Shown here: one piece after another, positions 28,294 through 37,417 of the stretch
Position numbering within the stretch: position 1 is the first letter of the stretch
Layout of the letters: every line of letters begins with the position of its first letter
Assembly: GCF_022271435.1 (NCBI RefSeq)
Contig: NZ_JAFIQY010000024.1
Span: forward strand, 1 to 64,000
Reading direction: 5' to 3'
Origin: Streptomyces monomycini
GTDB taxonomy: Bacteria > Actinomycetota > Actinomycetes > Streptomycetales > Streptomycetaceae
DNA length: 64,000 nucleotides
The notes under the pieces: model-generated
Databases searched by the model: none
Seen by the model: the letters and a program-made list of their open reading frames with translations, nothing else
Told to the model about the DNA's origin: nothing
Translations under genes and position numbers: made by a program

Positions 28294-29376
28294 TTACTGG
28301 TCGGAGGAGAAGCGGACCGAGGCCGCGGGTATCTCGGCGTCGCACCACACCCGTATGCCCTCGCGCAGTTCGTTGTCGGCGCCGACGCGGGCGCCGTCGC
28401 CGATGACCGCGCCTTCCAGCACCGTGCGCGCCCCGATGTGCGCCCCCGCGCCGATCAGGGAGTCGCGGACGCGGGCGCCCGGCTCGACGACGGCGCCCTC
28501 CAGGACGGCGCTGCCGTCGACGCGCGCGCCCGCGCCGATCCGGGCGCGGGGGCCGACGGCCGAACCGCCGGTGATCTTGGCGTCGGGTGCGACCTCGGCG
28601 GTGTCCATGACCAGGCGGTCCCCGCAGCGGCCGGGGACGGCCGGGGACGGGGCGCGGCCCAGCACCAGGTCGGCGGAGCCGCGGACGAAGGCGTGCGGGG
28701 TGCCCAGGTCGAGCCAGTAGGTGGAGTCGACCATGCCCTGGAGGTGGGCGCCGCTCTCCAGCAGGCCGGGGAAGGTCTCGCGTTCGACGGAGACCGGGCG
28801 GCCGGCCGGGATGGTGTCGATGACCGAGCGGTTGAAGACGTAGGCACCCGCGTTGATCTGGTCGGTGACGATCTCCTCGGGCGTCTGCGGCTTCTCCAGG
28901 AAGGCGGTGACCCGGCCGGTCCCGTCGGTGGGCACCAGGCCGAACGCGCGCGGGTCGGCGACCTTGGTCAGGTGCAGGGAGACATCGGCGCCGGTGGTGC
29001 GGTGGGTGTCCACCAGGGCCTCGATGTCCAGTCCGGTGAGGATGTCGCCGTTGAAGATCAGGACCGGGTCGCCGGGTGCCGAGTGCAGGCGGGAGGCGAC
29101 ATTGCGGATGGCGCCTCCGGTGCCCAGCGGCTCCTCCTCGGTGACGTACTCCAGGTGCAGGCCGAGCGCGGACCCGTCGCCGAAGTACGGCTCGAAGACC
29201 TCGGCGAGGTAGGAGGTGGCCAGCACGATGTGCTCCACACCCGCGGCGCGGGCGCGCGCCAGCTGGTGGGTGAGGAAGGGGACACCGGCGGCCGGGACCA
29301 TCGGCTTGGGCGTGTGCACCGTCAGCGGGCGCAACCGGGTGCCCTTGCCGCCGACCAGGAGGATCGCTTCAGTCAC
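28294..29376 (-). CDS. manC: Mannose-1-phosphate guanylyltransferase-like nucleotidyltransferase
   Basis: 360 residues. The N-terminal Rossmann-like domain has the activation loop ILLVGGKGTRLRPLT (4-19), the PLGTGGAIRN stretch and the metal-binding FNGD near 105-110. Residues ~250-345 form a left-handed beta-helix of hexapeptide repeats (GARIGAGARV and similar). It most likely makes GDP-mannose from mannose-1-phosphate, completing the manA-manB route of this window. A glucose-1-phosphate thymidylyl or uridylyl specificity cannot be excluded from sequence alone, and Streptomyces carries several ManC paralogues. GTG start; a purine-rich GGAAGCAGAG stretch upstream serves as ribosome site. The next gene upstream is a secreted amidase. 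Confidence 0.85.
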   Translation of the reverse strand: MTEAILLVGGKGTRLRPLTVHTPKPMVPAAGVPFLTHQLARARAAGVEHIVLATSYLAEVFEPYFGDGSALGLHLEYVTEEEPLGTGGAIRNVASRLHSAPGDPVLIFNGDILTGLDIEALVDTHRTTGADVSLHLTKVADPRAFGLVPTDGTGRVTAFLEKPQTPEEIVTDQINAGAYVFNRSVIDTIPAGRPVSVERETFPGLLESGAHLQGMVDSTYWLDLGTPHAFVRGSADLVLGRAPSPAVPGRCGDRLVMDTAEVAPDAKITGGSAVGPRARIGAGARVDGSAVLEGAVVEPGARVRDSLIGAGAHIGARTVLEGAVIGDGARVGADNELREGIRVWCDAEIPAASVRFSSDQ

Positions 29377-29449
29377 CTTGTCTTCTCTGCTTCCTGCTGG
29401 GGTCGGCCGGTCGGCGGACCAGTGTAGGCAGATACTTTCGAACGGACTT

Positions 29450-30847
29450 TCAGCGCCCCTGGAGGCGGGCCGCCGAATGGCGCGCGGTGCCGAGCTTTCT
29501 GTACAGGCGGTCGCCGGGGCACTTGGTGTTGAACCCGTCCCGGTGCCCCGAGATGGCGTGCAGCTTAGCCCTGGTGCCCTTCGGGAACCGGTTGCCGCCG
29601 CCGGACACCAGGGTCGTGACGGCGCGCGGATCGACTCCGTACAGGCCGAGCTTCCAGGCCGTCAGTTTCGCCACCGCGGAGACGGACGCGGCGGACGGAT
29701 TTGCATTCTCGAACGTCCCGAGGACAGCGATGCCCATGCTGTTCTGGTTGAAACCGCGGGTGTGCGCGCCCATCACCGGCTTGCTGACGCCGCCCGCGCG
29801 GCCTTCGTAGACGATGCCGCACTTGTCGATGAGGAAGTTGTAGCCCATGTCGCGCCAGCCGCTGCTCTTGACGTGGAAGCGGTAGATGCCGCGCAGCACC
29901 GAAGGGGCCTGCCGGCACGTGTAGTTGTTGCCGGTGGCGCTGTGGTGGACGAAGGCCGCCCGGACGCTCCTGGTGTACGCGAACTGCCGCTCGCGCAGCC
30001 GTTCGTCGGCGCCCCAGCCGGCCCGGGTGACGATGGCCGGGCGCGGGCCGACGTGAGAGCGGGGGGTGGTGGGGCGTGAGGTGGCGGTGGGCCGGGGGGT
30101 GGGCTCGTCGTCGTAGTCGTCGCCGGGGCCGGCGGGCTTGCCCAGCGCGGGGAGGCGGAAGACGCCGAGCAGGGCGTCGAGGGCGGAGCCGACGGTTCCG
30201 GTGTTGCGGGGCGGCTTCGGGCGGCCTGCGCCGGAGGGCTGTTCGCCGGTCCGCGCCGCCCGTACCTGCGGGGTGTCCTGGCCGGGGTCGACCAGCTCCA
30301 GGCGCATCCCGGCGGGCAGGGCGCGGCGTACGGCCGTCCGGGCGCCGCCGTCGCGGTCGCGCTCGCGTTCCGGGACGACGCGCAGCTCCACGGCGTCCGA
30401 GGCGCCGACCCACAGGGGTGCGGTGCTGCCCCGTACGGAGCCGCCCCGGCGCTCGGCGGACCGCGGGTCGGGGGCGTCGTCGTCATGGGCCTGGACGTCC
30501 TGCCAGCCGGACCAGCCGGTGCTGCCGACGGGGCGGGTACGGACCTGGACGTCGCCCTGCAGTTCGGCTGCCGGGTCGTCCCAGACGACGCCGACCAGCG
30601 AGAACGGGGCGACGCCGCGGGCCGACAGGCCCTGGGCGCCGGCGGCCGCGCTCCGGTCCGAGGTGTGCAGGGGGCGCAGGGGCAGGGAGCGGGTGCTGCC
30701 GGGAATGCCGGCGGGTACGGCCCGGGCGGAGGTGGCGGCGGGAGCGGTAACGGGTGCGGCGGTGGTCGCCCCGGCGGGCAGGGCGAGCGGGAGGGCGAGG
30801 GCCGCGGTGCACGTCACGGCGATCGAGGTAGCAAGAATGGCACGCAT
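29450..30847 (-). CDS. Secreted N-acetylmuramoyl-L-alanine amidase (PGRP domain)
   Basis: 465 residues. A signal peptide covers the first ~30 residues (MRAILATSIAVTCTAALALP). A beta-rich region (~75-190) precedes a Thr/Pro/Arg linker. The peptidoglycan-recognition amidase_2 domain lies at ~275-440. Its zinc ligands are visible as the histidine of AAFVHHSATGNN and the His/Cys of ISGHRDGFNTKCPGD. It should cleave the amide bond between MurNAc and the stem peptide, or bind peptidoglycan. I chose the ATG at 30847 because it gives a clean signal peptide; the in-frame ATG at 30883 would add 12 residues. Neither has a strong ribosome site. It is divergent from the TIGR03089 gene. Confidence 0.88.
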   Translation of the reverse strand: MRAILATSIAVTCTAALALPLALPAGATTAAPVTAPAATSARAVPAGIPGSTRSLPLRPLHTSDRSAAAGAQGLSARGVAPFSLVGVVWDDPAAELQGDVQVRTRPVGSTGWSGWQDVQAHDDDAPDPRSAERRGGSVRGSTAPLWVGASDAVELRVVPERERDRDGGARTAVRRALPAGMRLELVDPGQDTPQVRAARTGEQPSGAGRPKPPRNTGTVGSALDALLGVFRLPALGKPAGPGDDYDDEPTPRPTATSRPTTPRSHVGPRPAIVTRAGWGADERLRERQFAYTRSVRAAFVHHSATGNNYTCRQAPSVLRGIYRFHVKSSGWRDMGYNFLIDKCGIVYEGRAGGVSKPVMGAHTRGFNQNSMGIAVLGTFENANPSAASVSAVAKLTAWKLGLYGVDPRAVTTLVSGGGNRFPKGTRAKLHAISGHRDGFNTKCPGDRLYRKLGTARHSAARLQGR

Positions 30848-30973
30848 GGAGAAAGCGTGAACGAATGGGACATAACATGCCATTCACGAACCTGACGGCG
30901 CGTCGGCCCGGGCGCCCCCGCCCGCCCGCCGTCCGGCTGACCGACGGCCGCCGCCGCGCGTACCCTGACGCCG

Positions 30974-31726
30974 ATGAACACCACCGATCGCACCCCCGCC
31001 GACCTGCTGCGTTCCGCACTCGCCGCGGACCCGGCCCGCCCGCTCGTGACCTTCTACGACGACGCCACCGGCGAGCGCGTGGAACTGTCCGTCGCCACCT
31101 TCGCCAATTGGGTGGCGAAGACCGCCAACTACCTCCAGGGCGACCTCGCCGCCGAACCCGGCGACCGCCTGGCGCTGCTGCTGCCTGCGCACTGGCAGAC
31201 CGCGGTCTGGCTGCTGGCCTGCTCCTCGGTCGGCGTGGTCGCGGACGTCGGCGGCGACCCGGGCACGGCGGACCTCGTCGTGAGCGGGCCGGACACCCTG
31301 GAGGAGGCCCGCGCCTGCACGGGCGAGCGGGTGGCGCTGGCGCTGCGCCCGCTGGGCGGCCGCTTCCCGCAGGCGCCGCAGGGCTTCGCGGACTACGCGG
31401 TCGAGGTGCCGAGCCAGGGCGACCGGTTCGCGCCGTACACACCGGTCTCCCCGCAGGACCCGGCGCTCGCCGTGGACGGCCGGGAGCTGACCGGCGCCGA
31501 GGTGGTGGCGGCGGCGCTGGCCGACGCCGCGGAGCGCGGGCTGACCGAGGGGTCCCGGCTGTTGTCCGGCCTGCCGTACGACAGCTGGGCGGGCCTGTCC
31601 GCCGGGCTGCTCGCCCCGCTGGCCGTGGGCGGCTCGGTCGTGCTGTGCCGCAACCTGGACCGGCTGGCCGCGGACGGCCTGGCGCAGCGCGAGGAGAGCG
31701 AGCGGGTCACGCACCGCGCGGTCTGA
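30974..31726 (+). CDS. TIGR03089 family protein (acyl-CoA synthetase-like N-terminal fold)
   Basis: 250 residues. It resembles only the N-terminal part of AMP-forming acyl-CoA synthetases (TPADLLRSALAADPARPLVTFYDD and LLPAHWQTAVWLLACSSVG). It lacks the C-terminal adenylation subdomain and the classic P-loop (TSGTTGxPKG) motif, so it cannot be a full ligase. The family is restricted to actinobacteria and its function is unknown. It lies beside LCP genes here and, as I recall, next to the CpsA-type LCP gene in Mycobacterium tuberculosis. That context suggests a link to cell-wall polymer attachment. The ATG at 30974 is the first in frame. Confidence 0.8.
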   Translation: MNTTDRTPADLLRSALAADPARPLVTFYDDATGERVELSVATFANWVAKTANYLQGDLAAEPGDRLALLLPAHWQTAVWLLACSSVGVVADVGGDPGTADLVVSGPDTLEEARACTGERVALALRPLGGRFPQAPQGFADYAVEVPSQGDRFAPYTPVSPQDPALAVDGRELTGAEVVAAALADAAERGLTEGSRLLSGLPYDSWAGLSAGLLAPLAVGGSVVLCRNLDRLAADGLAQREESERVTHRAV

Positions 31727-31912
31727 CGGGCCGCGCCCCGGGCTCCCGCCCCCTGTCCCCCGTCCGGCGGACACCTGACCCTCCGTGAGGGGCCGGTCCG
31801 CCCCCGGCGGGTCATGATCTTTGGATACGGACGCCCCTGCGGGCCCGTCCGCCCGCCGGGCGGTGGCTCCGCGCGGGCGGGACGCCGACTCCGGAGGGAT
31901 GGGGACGCACAC

Positions 31913-33259
31913 GTGAGCGACAGCCCGGAGAACCCTTCCGGCCGGCCGGGTCCGCGCGGCCCGCGGGACGCCGGCGGCGAGCCGGGTGCGCGCCCGGGCC
32001 CGCTCGCGGCCCCGCCGCTGGACCTCACGGCGGAGAGCGGCGCGACGGCCACCGGTCCGCGGCCCGGGCGCCGGTGGCTGCGCCGGGCCGCCCTCGGGCT
32101 CGCCGGGCTGGTGCTGGCCCTGGCCGGTACCGGCTGGCTGCTCTACACCAAGCTGGACGGCAACATCCGTACCGACCACGACACCCGTAACGAGCTGGAG
32201 AAGTACGAGGCGGAGCGGCCCAGGTCGGAGCCCGGGGGCGCGGAGAACGTCCTGCTGATCGGCTCCGACCGGCGCTCCGGGGAGAGCAACGGCAAGTACG
32301 GCGAGGACAACGGCACCCAGCGTTCGGACACCGCGATCCTGCTGCACGCGGCGGCGGACCGCAGGAGCGCGACGGCGGTCAGCATCCCGCGCGACCTGAT
32401 GGTGCGCATTCCCGCTTGCAAGCGTTCCGACGGAAAGCAGTCGGTGCCGCAATTCATCCAGTTCAACTGGGCGTTCGAGTTCGCGGGGGCGGCCTGCACG
32501 ATCCGTACGGTCGAGAAGATGACCGGCATTCGCATCGACCACCACATGATCGTGGATTTCGCCGGATTCAAGAAAATGGTGGACGCGGTGGACGGTGTCG
32601 ACCTCTGCCTGGAACGGCCCGTCCATGACGACGAGGCACATCTGCGGCTGCCGTCCGGCTGGCAGACGCTGCGCGGGGAGGAGGCGCTCGGCTACGTCCG
32701 GGCCCGCAAGAGCCTCGGCGACGGCAGCGACACCATGCGCATGGAGCGCCAGCAGCAGTTCCTGGCGGCGCTGGTGAACAAGGTCCAGAGCAACGGCGTC
32801 CTGCTGCACCCCGGCCGGCTCTATCCGCTGCTGGACGCCGCGACCAGCTCCCTCACCACGGACGAGGGGCTGGCGTCACTGCGGGGTCTGTACGAATGGG
32901 TCCGTGGTATGCGCAGCATTCCGACCGACAAGGTGCAGTTCCTGACCGTTCCGCGCCAGGAGTACCGCTACGACACCGACCGCGACGAACTCGTCCAGCC
33001 GGACGCCGAGCAGCTCTTCCGGCAGCTGGGCAAGGACCGCCCGGTGACCGTACGGCCCGCTTCGACGACCCCCGCGCCGGCCCCCGCGGCGTCCGCCGTA
33101 CCGGGCCGGGCGCGGGGCGCGGCGGACGCGCCGCACTCCCCGGGCCCGGCATCCGGATCGCGTAAGAATTCCGCGGACGAGGCGACGAACGGTTCCGCCC
33201 TCCCGTCCGCGACGCCCACCTTCCGGGGAACGACCGCCGAACGCGGGATCTGCCGCTGA
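31913..33259 (+). CDS. LCP (LytR-CpsA-Psr) family glycopolymer transferase 1
   Basis: 448 residues. Cytoplasmic N-terminus, one membrane helix at ~62-80, LCP domain at ~110-345. Active-site residues seen in the family are present: LLIGSDRRSG, QRSDTAIL, SIPRDLMV, IDHHMIVDF and YVRARKS. LCP enzymes transfer undecaprenyl-linked glycopolymers (teichoic or related acids) to peptidoglycan. The C-terminus is Ser/Pro/Ala-rich and lacks the LytR_C domain found in its downstream neighbours. I chose the GTG at 31913; the frame continues upstream to 31814, but that extension is Arg/Gly-rich and unlike LCP N-termini. It is first of three consecutive LCP genes. Confidence 0.88.
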   Translation: MSDSPENPSGRPGPRGPRDAGGEPGARPGPLAAPPLDLTAESGATATGPRPGRRWLRRAALGLAGLVLALAGTGWLLYTKLDGNIRTDHDTRNELEKYEAERPRSEPGGAENVLLIGSDRRSGESNGKYGEDNGTQRSDTAILLHAAADRRSATAVSIPRDLMVRIPACKRSDGKQSVPQFIQFNWAFEFAGAACTIRTVEKMTGIRIDHHMIVDFAGFKKMVDAVDGVDLCLERPVHDDEAHLRLPSGWQTLRGEEALGYVRARKSLGDGSDTMRMERQQQFLAALVNKVQSNGVLLHPGRLYPLLDAATSSLTTDEGLASLRGLYEWVRGMRSIPTDKVQFLTVPRQEYRYDTDRDELVQPDAEQLFRQLGKDRPVTVRPASTTPAPAPAASAVPGRARGAADAPHSPGPASGSRKNSADEATNGSALPSATPTFRGTTAERGICR

Positions 33260-33488
33260 AAGCTCGGCAAAAATACGCTCGGCCGCGCGAAAGCTGCCGA
33301 AAAGATGGGGTGAATTGCCCAGTTGTAGGGGAGTGGAATGTGTCACGGGCGTCGCTCGACGCTGAACTGGGCGGATAGTGTGAGCGATCCGGTCCGCACG
33401 ACCAGGCTGACCGCGTATTGCACAACCGACCGACCGAGCGCCTTGAGGGGGAGGCGCCGCGTGGCACCGACGGAGGACACAAGGCACC

Positions 33489-35324
33489 GTGGACGCGCAA
33501 GGCCGTGGGCGAGGGGACGACATCGATCCCGCCGATCAGTGGGTGTTCGACCCGAACACCGGCACCTACGAGTTGCGGCTGGACCCTGGCGACGCCCCGG
33601 CGACGCAGCCGGCCGCCCGCAAGGGGCCGGCGCCCGGACGCGGCCGTGGCACGCCACGGCCCGAGGGAGGCCGGGGCGCTCCCCCGCCCCGCAGCGGTAC
33701 GGGACAGCCCGGGAGCGGTACGGGACAGCCCCGCAGCGGTACGGGGCAACCCGGCAGCCGTACGGGGCAAAACGGTTCTGGAAGCGGTGGCCCCGGCCGG
33801 GACACCGACACCCGCGAGCTGCCCGCGCAGCGCGACCGGCGTGCCGGGAACCGCTCCGCGCCGCCCGGCGGCGGCGCGCCGAGCCGTCGTAAGCCCAAGC
33901 CGAAGAAGTCCGCGAAGAAGAAGGCGCTCTACTGGACGTCCGGCGCGCTCGGCTTCGTCCTCGTTGCGGGCTGCGGCGGCGCGTTCTTCCTGTACCAGCA
34001 GCTGAACGGGAACATCTCCAAGGTCGACGTCGGCAAGGAGAACCCGGCGGTCAAGGACGGCCCGGTCAACATCCTCGTCATCGGCACGGACGCCCGCTCC
34101 GGCAAGGGCAACCAGGGCTACGGCGACGCGGGCAGCGTGGGACACGCGGACACCACGATCCTGATGCACATCTCCAAGGACCGCTCCAACGCGACGGCCC
34201 TGAGCATCCCCCGCGACATGATCACCGACATTCCGGACTGCCCGACGAAGAAGGACGGCGCCACCAGGAACATCCCGGGTGAGCGCAACGTCCGCTTCAA
34301 CACGAGCCTGGGCCAGGAGGACCGCGACCCCGGCTGCACCTGGCGCACCGTCGAGAAGATGACCGGCCTGTCCATAGATCACTTCATGATGGCCGACTTC
34401 AACGCGGTCAAGGAGCTGTCGGAGGCGGTCGACGGCGTCGAGGTGTGTGCCGCGAAGCCGATCGACGACCCGAAGTCCCATCTGCACCTGCCAGCCGGCA
34501 AGAGCATCGTCAAGGGCGAGCAGGCGCTGGCCTTCGTCCGTACCCGGCACTCCGTCGGCACCGGCAGCGACCTGAGCCGCATCCAGCTCCAGCAGCAGTT
34601 CCTCAGCTCGATGATCCGCAAGATGAAGTCCGGCGACACCCTCACCAGCGTGCCAAAGCTCTACGACCTGGCCCAGGCCGCCACCAAGGCGCTGACCGTG
34701 GACACCGGGATCGGCAGCGCGGGCAAGCTGGTGGACCTGGCCAAGGACCTCAGCCGGGTCGACATCAAAAACATCACTTTCGCCACAGTTCCCGTCCTGG
34801 ACAACCCGAAGGACCCCGCGACCGTCGTACTGGACGAGGTGAAGGCCGGACCGCTGTTCCAGATGATCCGCGCCGACCACTCGCTGTCCAAGACGAAGGA
34901 GAAGAAGAGCAAGGGCACGTCGGACGACAAGAAGGTTCCCAAGGCCCCGGCCGACAAGGTCCGGGTGGACGTCAGCAACGGCGGCGGACCGATCGGTGCC
35001 GCCCAGGAGACGGTGGACTGGCTGCAGAACAGCAAGGCCGCGAAGCTGTCGACCAACGCCGGCAACGCGCCGACGAAGCTGGCCGCGACCCGGCTGGAGT
35101 ACGCGCCGAACCAGGCCGACCAGGCGGCGGCCCTGGCCGACTGGATGGGCCTGCCCAAGAGCGCGCTGAAGAAGACCACCGCGGACGCGGGGCCGAAGGT
35201 CCCGATGAAGCTGATCCTGGGCAAGGACTTCGAGGGACCGGGCAAGTCGATCGAGGCGCCGACGAAAACGCCGGACGGCGTGCAGAACGTGAACGCCGAC
35301 GACCAGAACGTCTGCGCCAAGTAG
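33489..35324 (+). CDS. LCP family glycopolymer transferase 2, with LytR_C domain
   Basis: 611 residues. A long disordered Gly/Arg/Pro/Thr-rich N-terminus (1-145) includes four tandem SGTGQP-type heptads. A Lys-rich stop and one membrane helix (~150-172) follow. The LCP domain is at ~190-440 (LVIGTDARSG, GHADTTIL, SIPRDM, IDHFMMADF, FVRTRHS), and the LytR_C domain at ~490-595 (VRVDVSNGGGPIGAAQ to LILGKDF). The usual lysine/asparagine loop KLNAAYA is replaced by VRFNTSLG. GTG start, with GGAGG about 12 bases upstream. A 229-bp A/T-richer gap separates it from LCP1, so it may have its own promoter. Confidence 0.9.
   Translation: MDAQGRGRGDDIDPADQWVFDPNTGTYELRLDPGDAPATQPAARKGPAPGRGRGTPRPEGGRGAPPPRSGTGQPGSGTGQPRSGTGQPGSRTGQNGSGSGGPGRDTDTRELPAQRDRRAGNRSAPPGGGAPSRRKPKPKKSAKKKALYWTSGALGFVLVAGCGGAFFLYQQLNGNISKVDVGKENPAVKDGPVNILVIGTDARSGKGNQGYGDAGSVGHADTTILMHISKDRSNATALSIPRDMITDIPDCPTKKDGATRNIPGERNVRFNTSLGQEDRDPGCTWRTVEKMTGLSIDHFMMADFNAVKELSEAVDGVEVCAAKPIDDPKSHLHLPAGKSIVKGEQALAFVRTRHSVGTGSDLSRIQLQQQFLSSMIRKMKSGDTLTSVPKLYDLAQAATKALTVDTGIGSAGKLVDLAKDLSRVDIKNITFATVPVLDNPKDPATVVLDEVKAGPLFQMIRADHSLSKTKEKKSKGTSDDKKVPKAPADKVRVDVSNGGGPIGAAQETVDWLQNSKAAKLSTNAGNAPTKLAATRLEYAPNQADQAAALADWMGLPKSALKKTTADAGPKVPMKLILGKDFEGPGKSIEAPTKTPDGVQNVNADDQNVCAK
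33690..33773. repeat. Four 21-bp tandem repeats in LCP2
   Basis: Four head-to-tail 21-bp units (33690, 33711, 33732, 33753), each with the core AGCGGTACGGGACAGCCC or a close variant. They code for repeated (R/G)SGTGQP in the cytosolic N-terminal region. In-frame unit length allows copy-number change without frameshift. Confidence 0.9.
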
Positions 35325-35434
35325 CCGGACACCGGCCGGGCTCCCCGGCCGGTCCGCGGCTGCACGGGGCAGCCGGAAAGACCAAGCGAGCCCCGGCCGC
35401 CGTGACCGGCGCCGACTGACGGGGGAGAAACCCA

Positions 35435-37417
35435 ATGCGGCACAGCAGTGCGCGTGGCGACGGGCCACGACGGCGCCGGCCCGACGCCGAGAGTCTGGGC
35501 TGGGACGACAGCCTGTACGGGAACGGGAACGGGAACGGCGACGGACGGGACGGTGCGCCACGGCCGGCGGGCCAGGGGGGTACGCCTCCCCCGGACGCCC
35601 CCGGCGCCCCGGACGCCCCCGGTGTCACCGGCACGCCGTCGGCGGGCGGCGGCACGGCCGTTCCCCCGGTGATCACCGGTGGGGTGTCGGGGCCGCCCGT
35701 GATCACCGGCGGCGTCGCGGGCCCGGCCATGGGCGGCGACGCCCCGGCCGGCCAGTCCCCCGCACCGGGCGTCACGGGCACGGCCGTCACGGGTACACCG
35801 GCTGCCGGTACGGCTGCCACCAGTACCCCCACCGCCACCGCCACCGCCCTCAAGGAAGCCGCGGACCCCGGCTCCTCCCCCGCCGACGGCTCCGAGCCCG
35901 AGGCCAAGGGCTCCCGCCGCGCGCGCAGACCCCGCAGCAAGGCCCGGCGCGTCCTGCGCTGGAGCGCGATAACCCTGGCCGTGCTGATAGTCGGCACGGC
36001 CGGCGCCGGTTACTGGTACTACGAGCACCTCAACGGCAACCTCCGCAAGGACGCCCTGGACCTGGGCTCCGGCGGTCTGGAGAAGCCCGAGCCGAACGCG
36101 TTCGGGCAGACTCCGCTGAACATCCTGCTGCTCGGCTCGGACGGCCGGAACAGCGAGAAGAACATCGAGCTGGGCGGCGCCCGCCAGGACGCGGACCGCA
36201 AGCCGCTGGCCGACGTGCAGATGCTGCTGCACGTCTCCGCCGACCGCAGCAACATGTCGGTCATCTCGATCCCGCGCGACACCCGCGTGCCGATCCCGGA
36301 GTGCAAGGACCCGGACGACGGCAAGGTCTACCCGCAGACCACCGCGGCCATCAACACCTCGCTCCAGCACGGCGGCCCCGGCTGCACCGTCGCCACTTGG
36401 AAGGAGCTGACCGGCATCTACATCGACCACTTCATGATGGTCGACTTCGCCGGCGTGGTGGACATGGCGGACGCGATCGGCGGCGTACCCGTGTGTGTGG
36501 ACAAGAACATCTACTCGCACGACAAGAAGGGCCACGGCAGCGGCCTGAAGCTCACCGCGGGCACCCACTCGGTCAAGGGCGTGCAGGCCCTCCAGTGGCT
36601 GCGCACCCGTTATGGCTTCGAGGACAACACCGACATCGGCCGGGCCAAGGCCCAGCACATGTACATGAACTCGATGGTCCGCGAGCTCAAGGCGGGCACC
36701 AAGCTCACCGACCCGATGAAGCTGCGCGACCTGGCCGAGGCCGCCACCAAGGCACTGACCGTGGACGAGGGCCTGGGCACCGTGAAGAAGCTGTACGACC
36801 TGGGCGGCGACCTCCAGCGGGTGCCGACCGAGCGGATCACGATGGTCACCATGCCCTGGCAGTACGCGGCACGCGGCGAGTACGTCGTGCCCAAGCCGGG
36901 CGACGCCGAGCAGACCTTCTCCCTCGTCCGCAACGACACCGCGCTGGACGGCAAGGACAAGAAGAAGAAGCCCGCGCCCGACCCGCAGCCGACGACGGCC
37001 AAGGACAAGCTGGAGGTCGTCGTCCAGAACGGCACCAACAGCACGGTCACCGGCCCGGTCTCCGGCCGCGCGAACGTGATCGCCGGCCACCTGGCGTCCC
37101 TCGGCTACACGAGCGCCGGCACGGACTCCCGCCTCACCACCCAGGCCGACACCACGATCACCTACCCGGCCAAGGAGGGACGCGGCGACGCCCTCGCCCT
37201 CGCCAAGGCCCTCGGCCTGCCCAAGGACGCGGTCAAGGAGTCGCGTTCGGCGACCCGTATGCGGCTGGTGATCGGCAACGACTGGCGCAAGGGGACGTCG
37301 TTCCCCAAGCCCTCGGAGGCCGAGAAGGAGGCCGACAAGGCGCCGGACAGCGCCGACGCCCTCAACGGCGAGGACAAGAAGGCCTGTATGAAGGTGAATC
37401 CGGCCTACACCTTCTGA
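35435..37417 (+). CDS. LCP family glycopolymer transferase 3, with LytR_C domain
   Basis: 660 residues. Disordered Gly/Thr/Pro-rich N-terminus (~1-160) with two VITGGV-type repeats, an Arg/Lys cluster, one membrane helix (~172-192), LCP domain (~220-470) and LytR_C domain (~530-640, starting LEVVVQNGTNSTVTG). Catalytic-type residues are retained (LLGSDGRN, SIPRDTRVPIP, IDHFMMVDF, WLRTRYG). The usual (R/S)-D-T segment is ADVQ, keeping the aspartate. The ATG has GGGGGAG upstream, 110 bp after LCP2. Its 3' end overlaps the convergent isoprenyl-synthase gene by 13 bp. The tandem LCP2-LCP3 arrangement suggests duplication followed by divergence. Confidence 0.9.
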   Translation: MRHSSARGDGPRRRRPDAESLGWDDSLYGNGNGNGDGRDGAPRPAGQGGTPPPDAPGAPDAPGVTGTPSAGGGTAVPPVITGGVSGPPVITGGVAGPAMGGDAPAGQSPAPGVTGTAVTGTPAAGTAATSTPTATATALKEAADPGSSPADGSEPEAKGSRRARRPRSKARRVLRWSAITLAVLIVGTAGAGYWYYEHLNGNLRKDALDLGSGGLEKPEPNAFGQTPLNILLLGSDGRNSEKNIELGGARQDADRKPLADVQMLLHVSADRSNMSVISIPRDTRVPIPECKDPDDGKVYPQTTAAINTSLQHGGPGCTVATWKELTGIYIDHFMMVDFAGVVDMADAIGGVPVCVDKNIYSHDKKGHGSGLKLTAGTHSVKGVQALQWLRTRYGFEDNTDIGRAKAQHMYMNSMVRELKAGTKLTDPMKLRDLAEAATKALTVDEGLGTVKKLYDLGGDLQRVPTERITMVTMPWQYAARGEYVVPKPGDAEQTFSLVRNDTALDGKDKKKKPAPDPQPTTAKDKLEVVVQNGTNSTVTGPVSGRANVIAGHLASLGYTSAGTDSRLTTQADTTITYPAKEGRGDALALAKALGLPKDAVKESRSATRMRLVIGNDWRKGTSFPKPSEAEKEADKAPDSADALNGEDKKACMKVNPAYTF

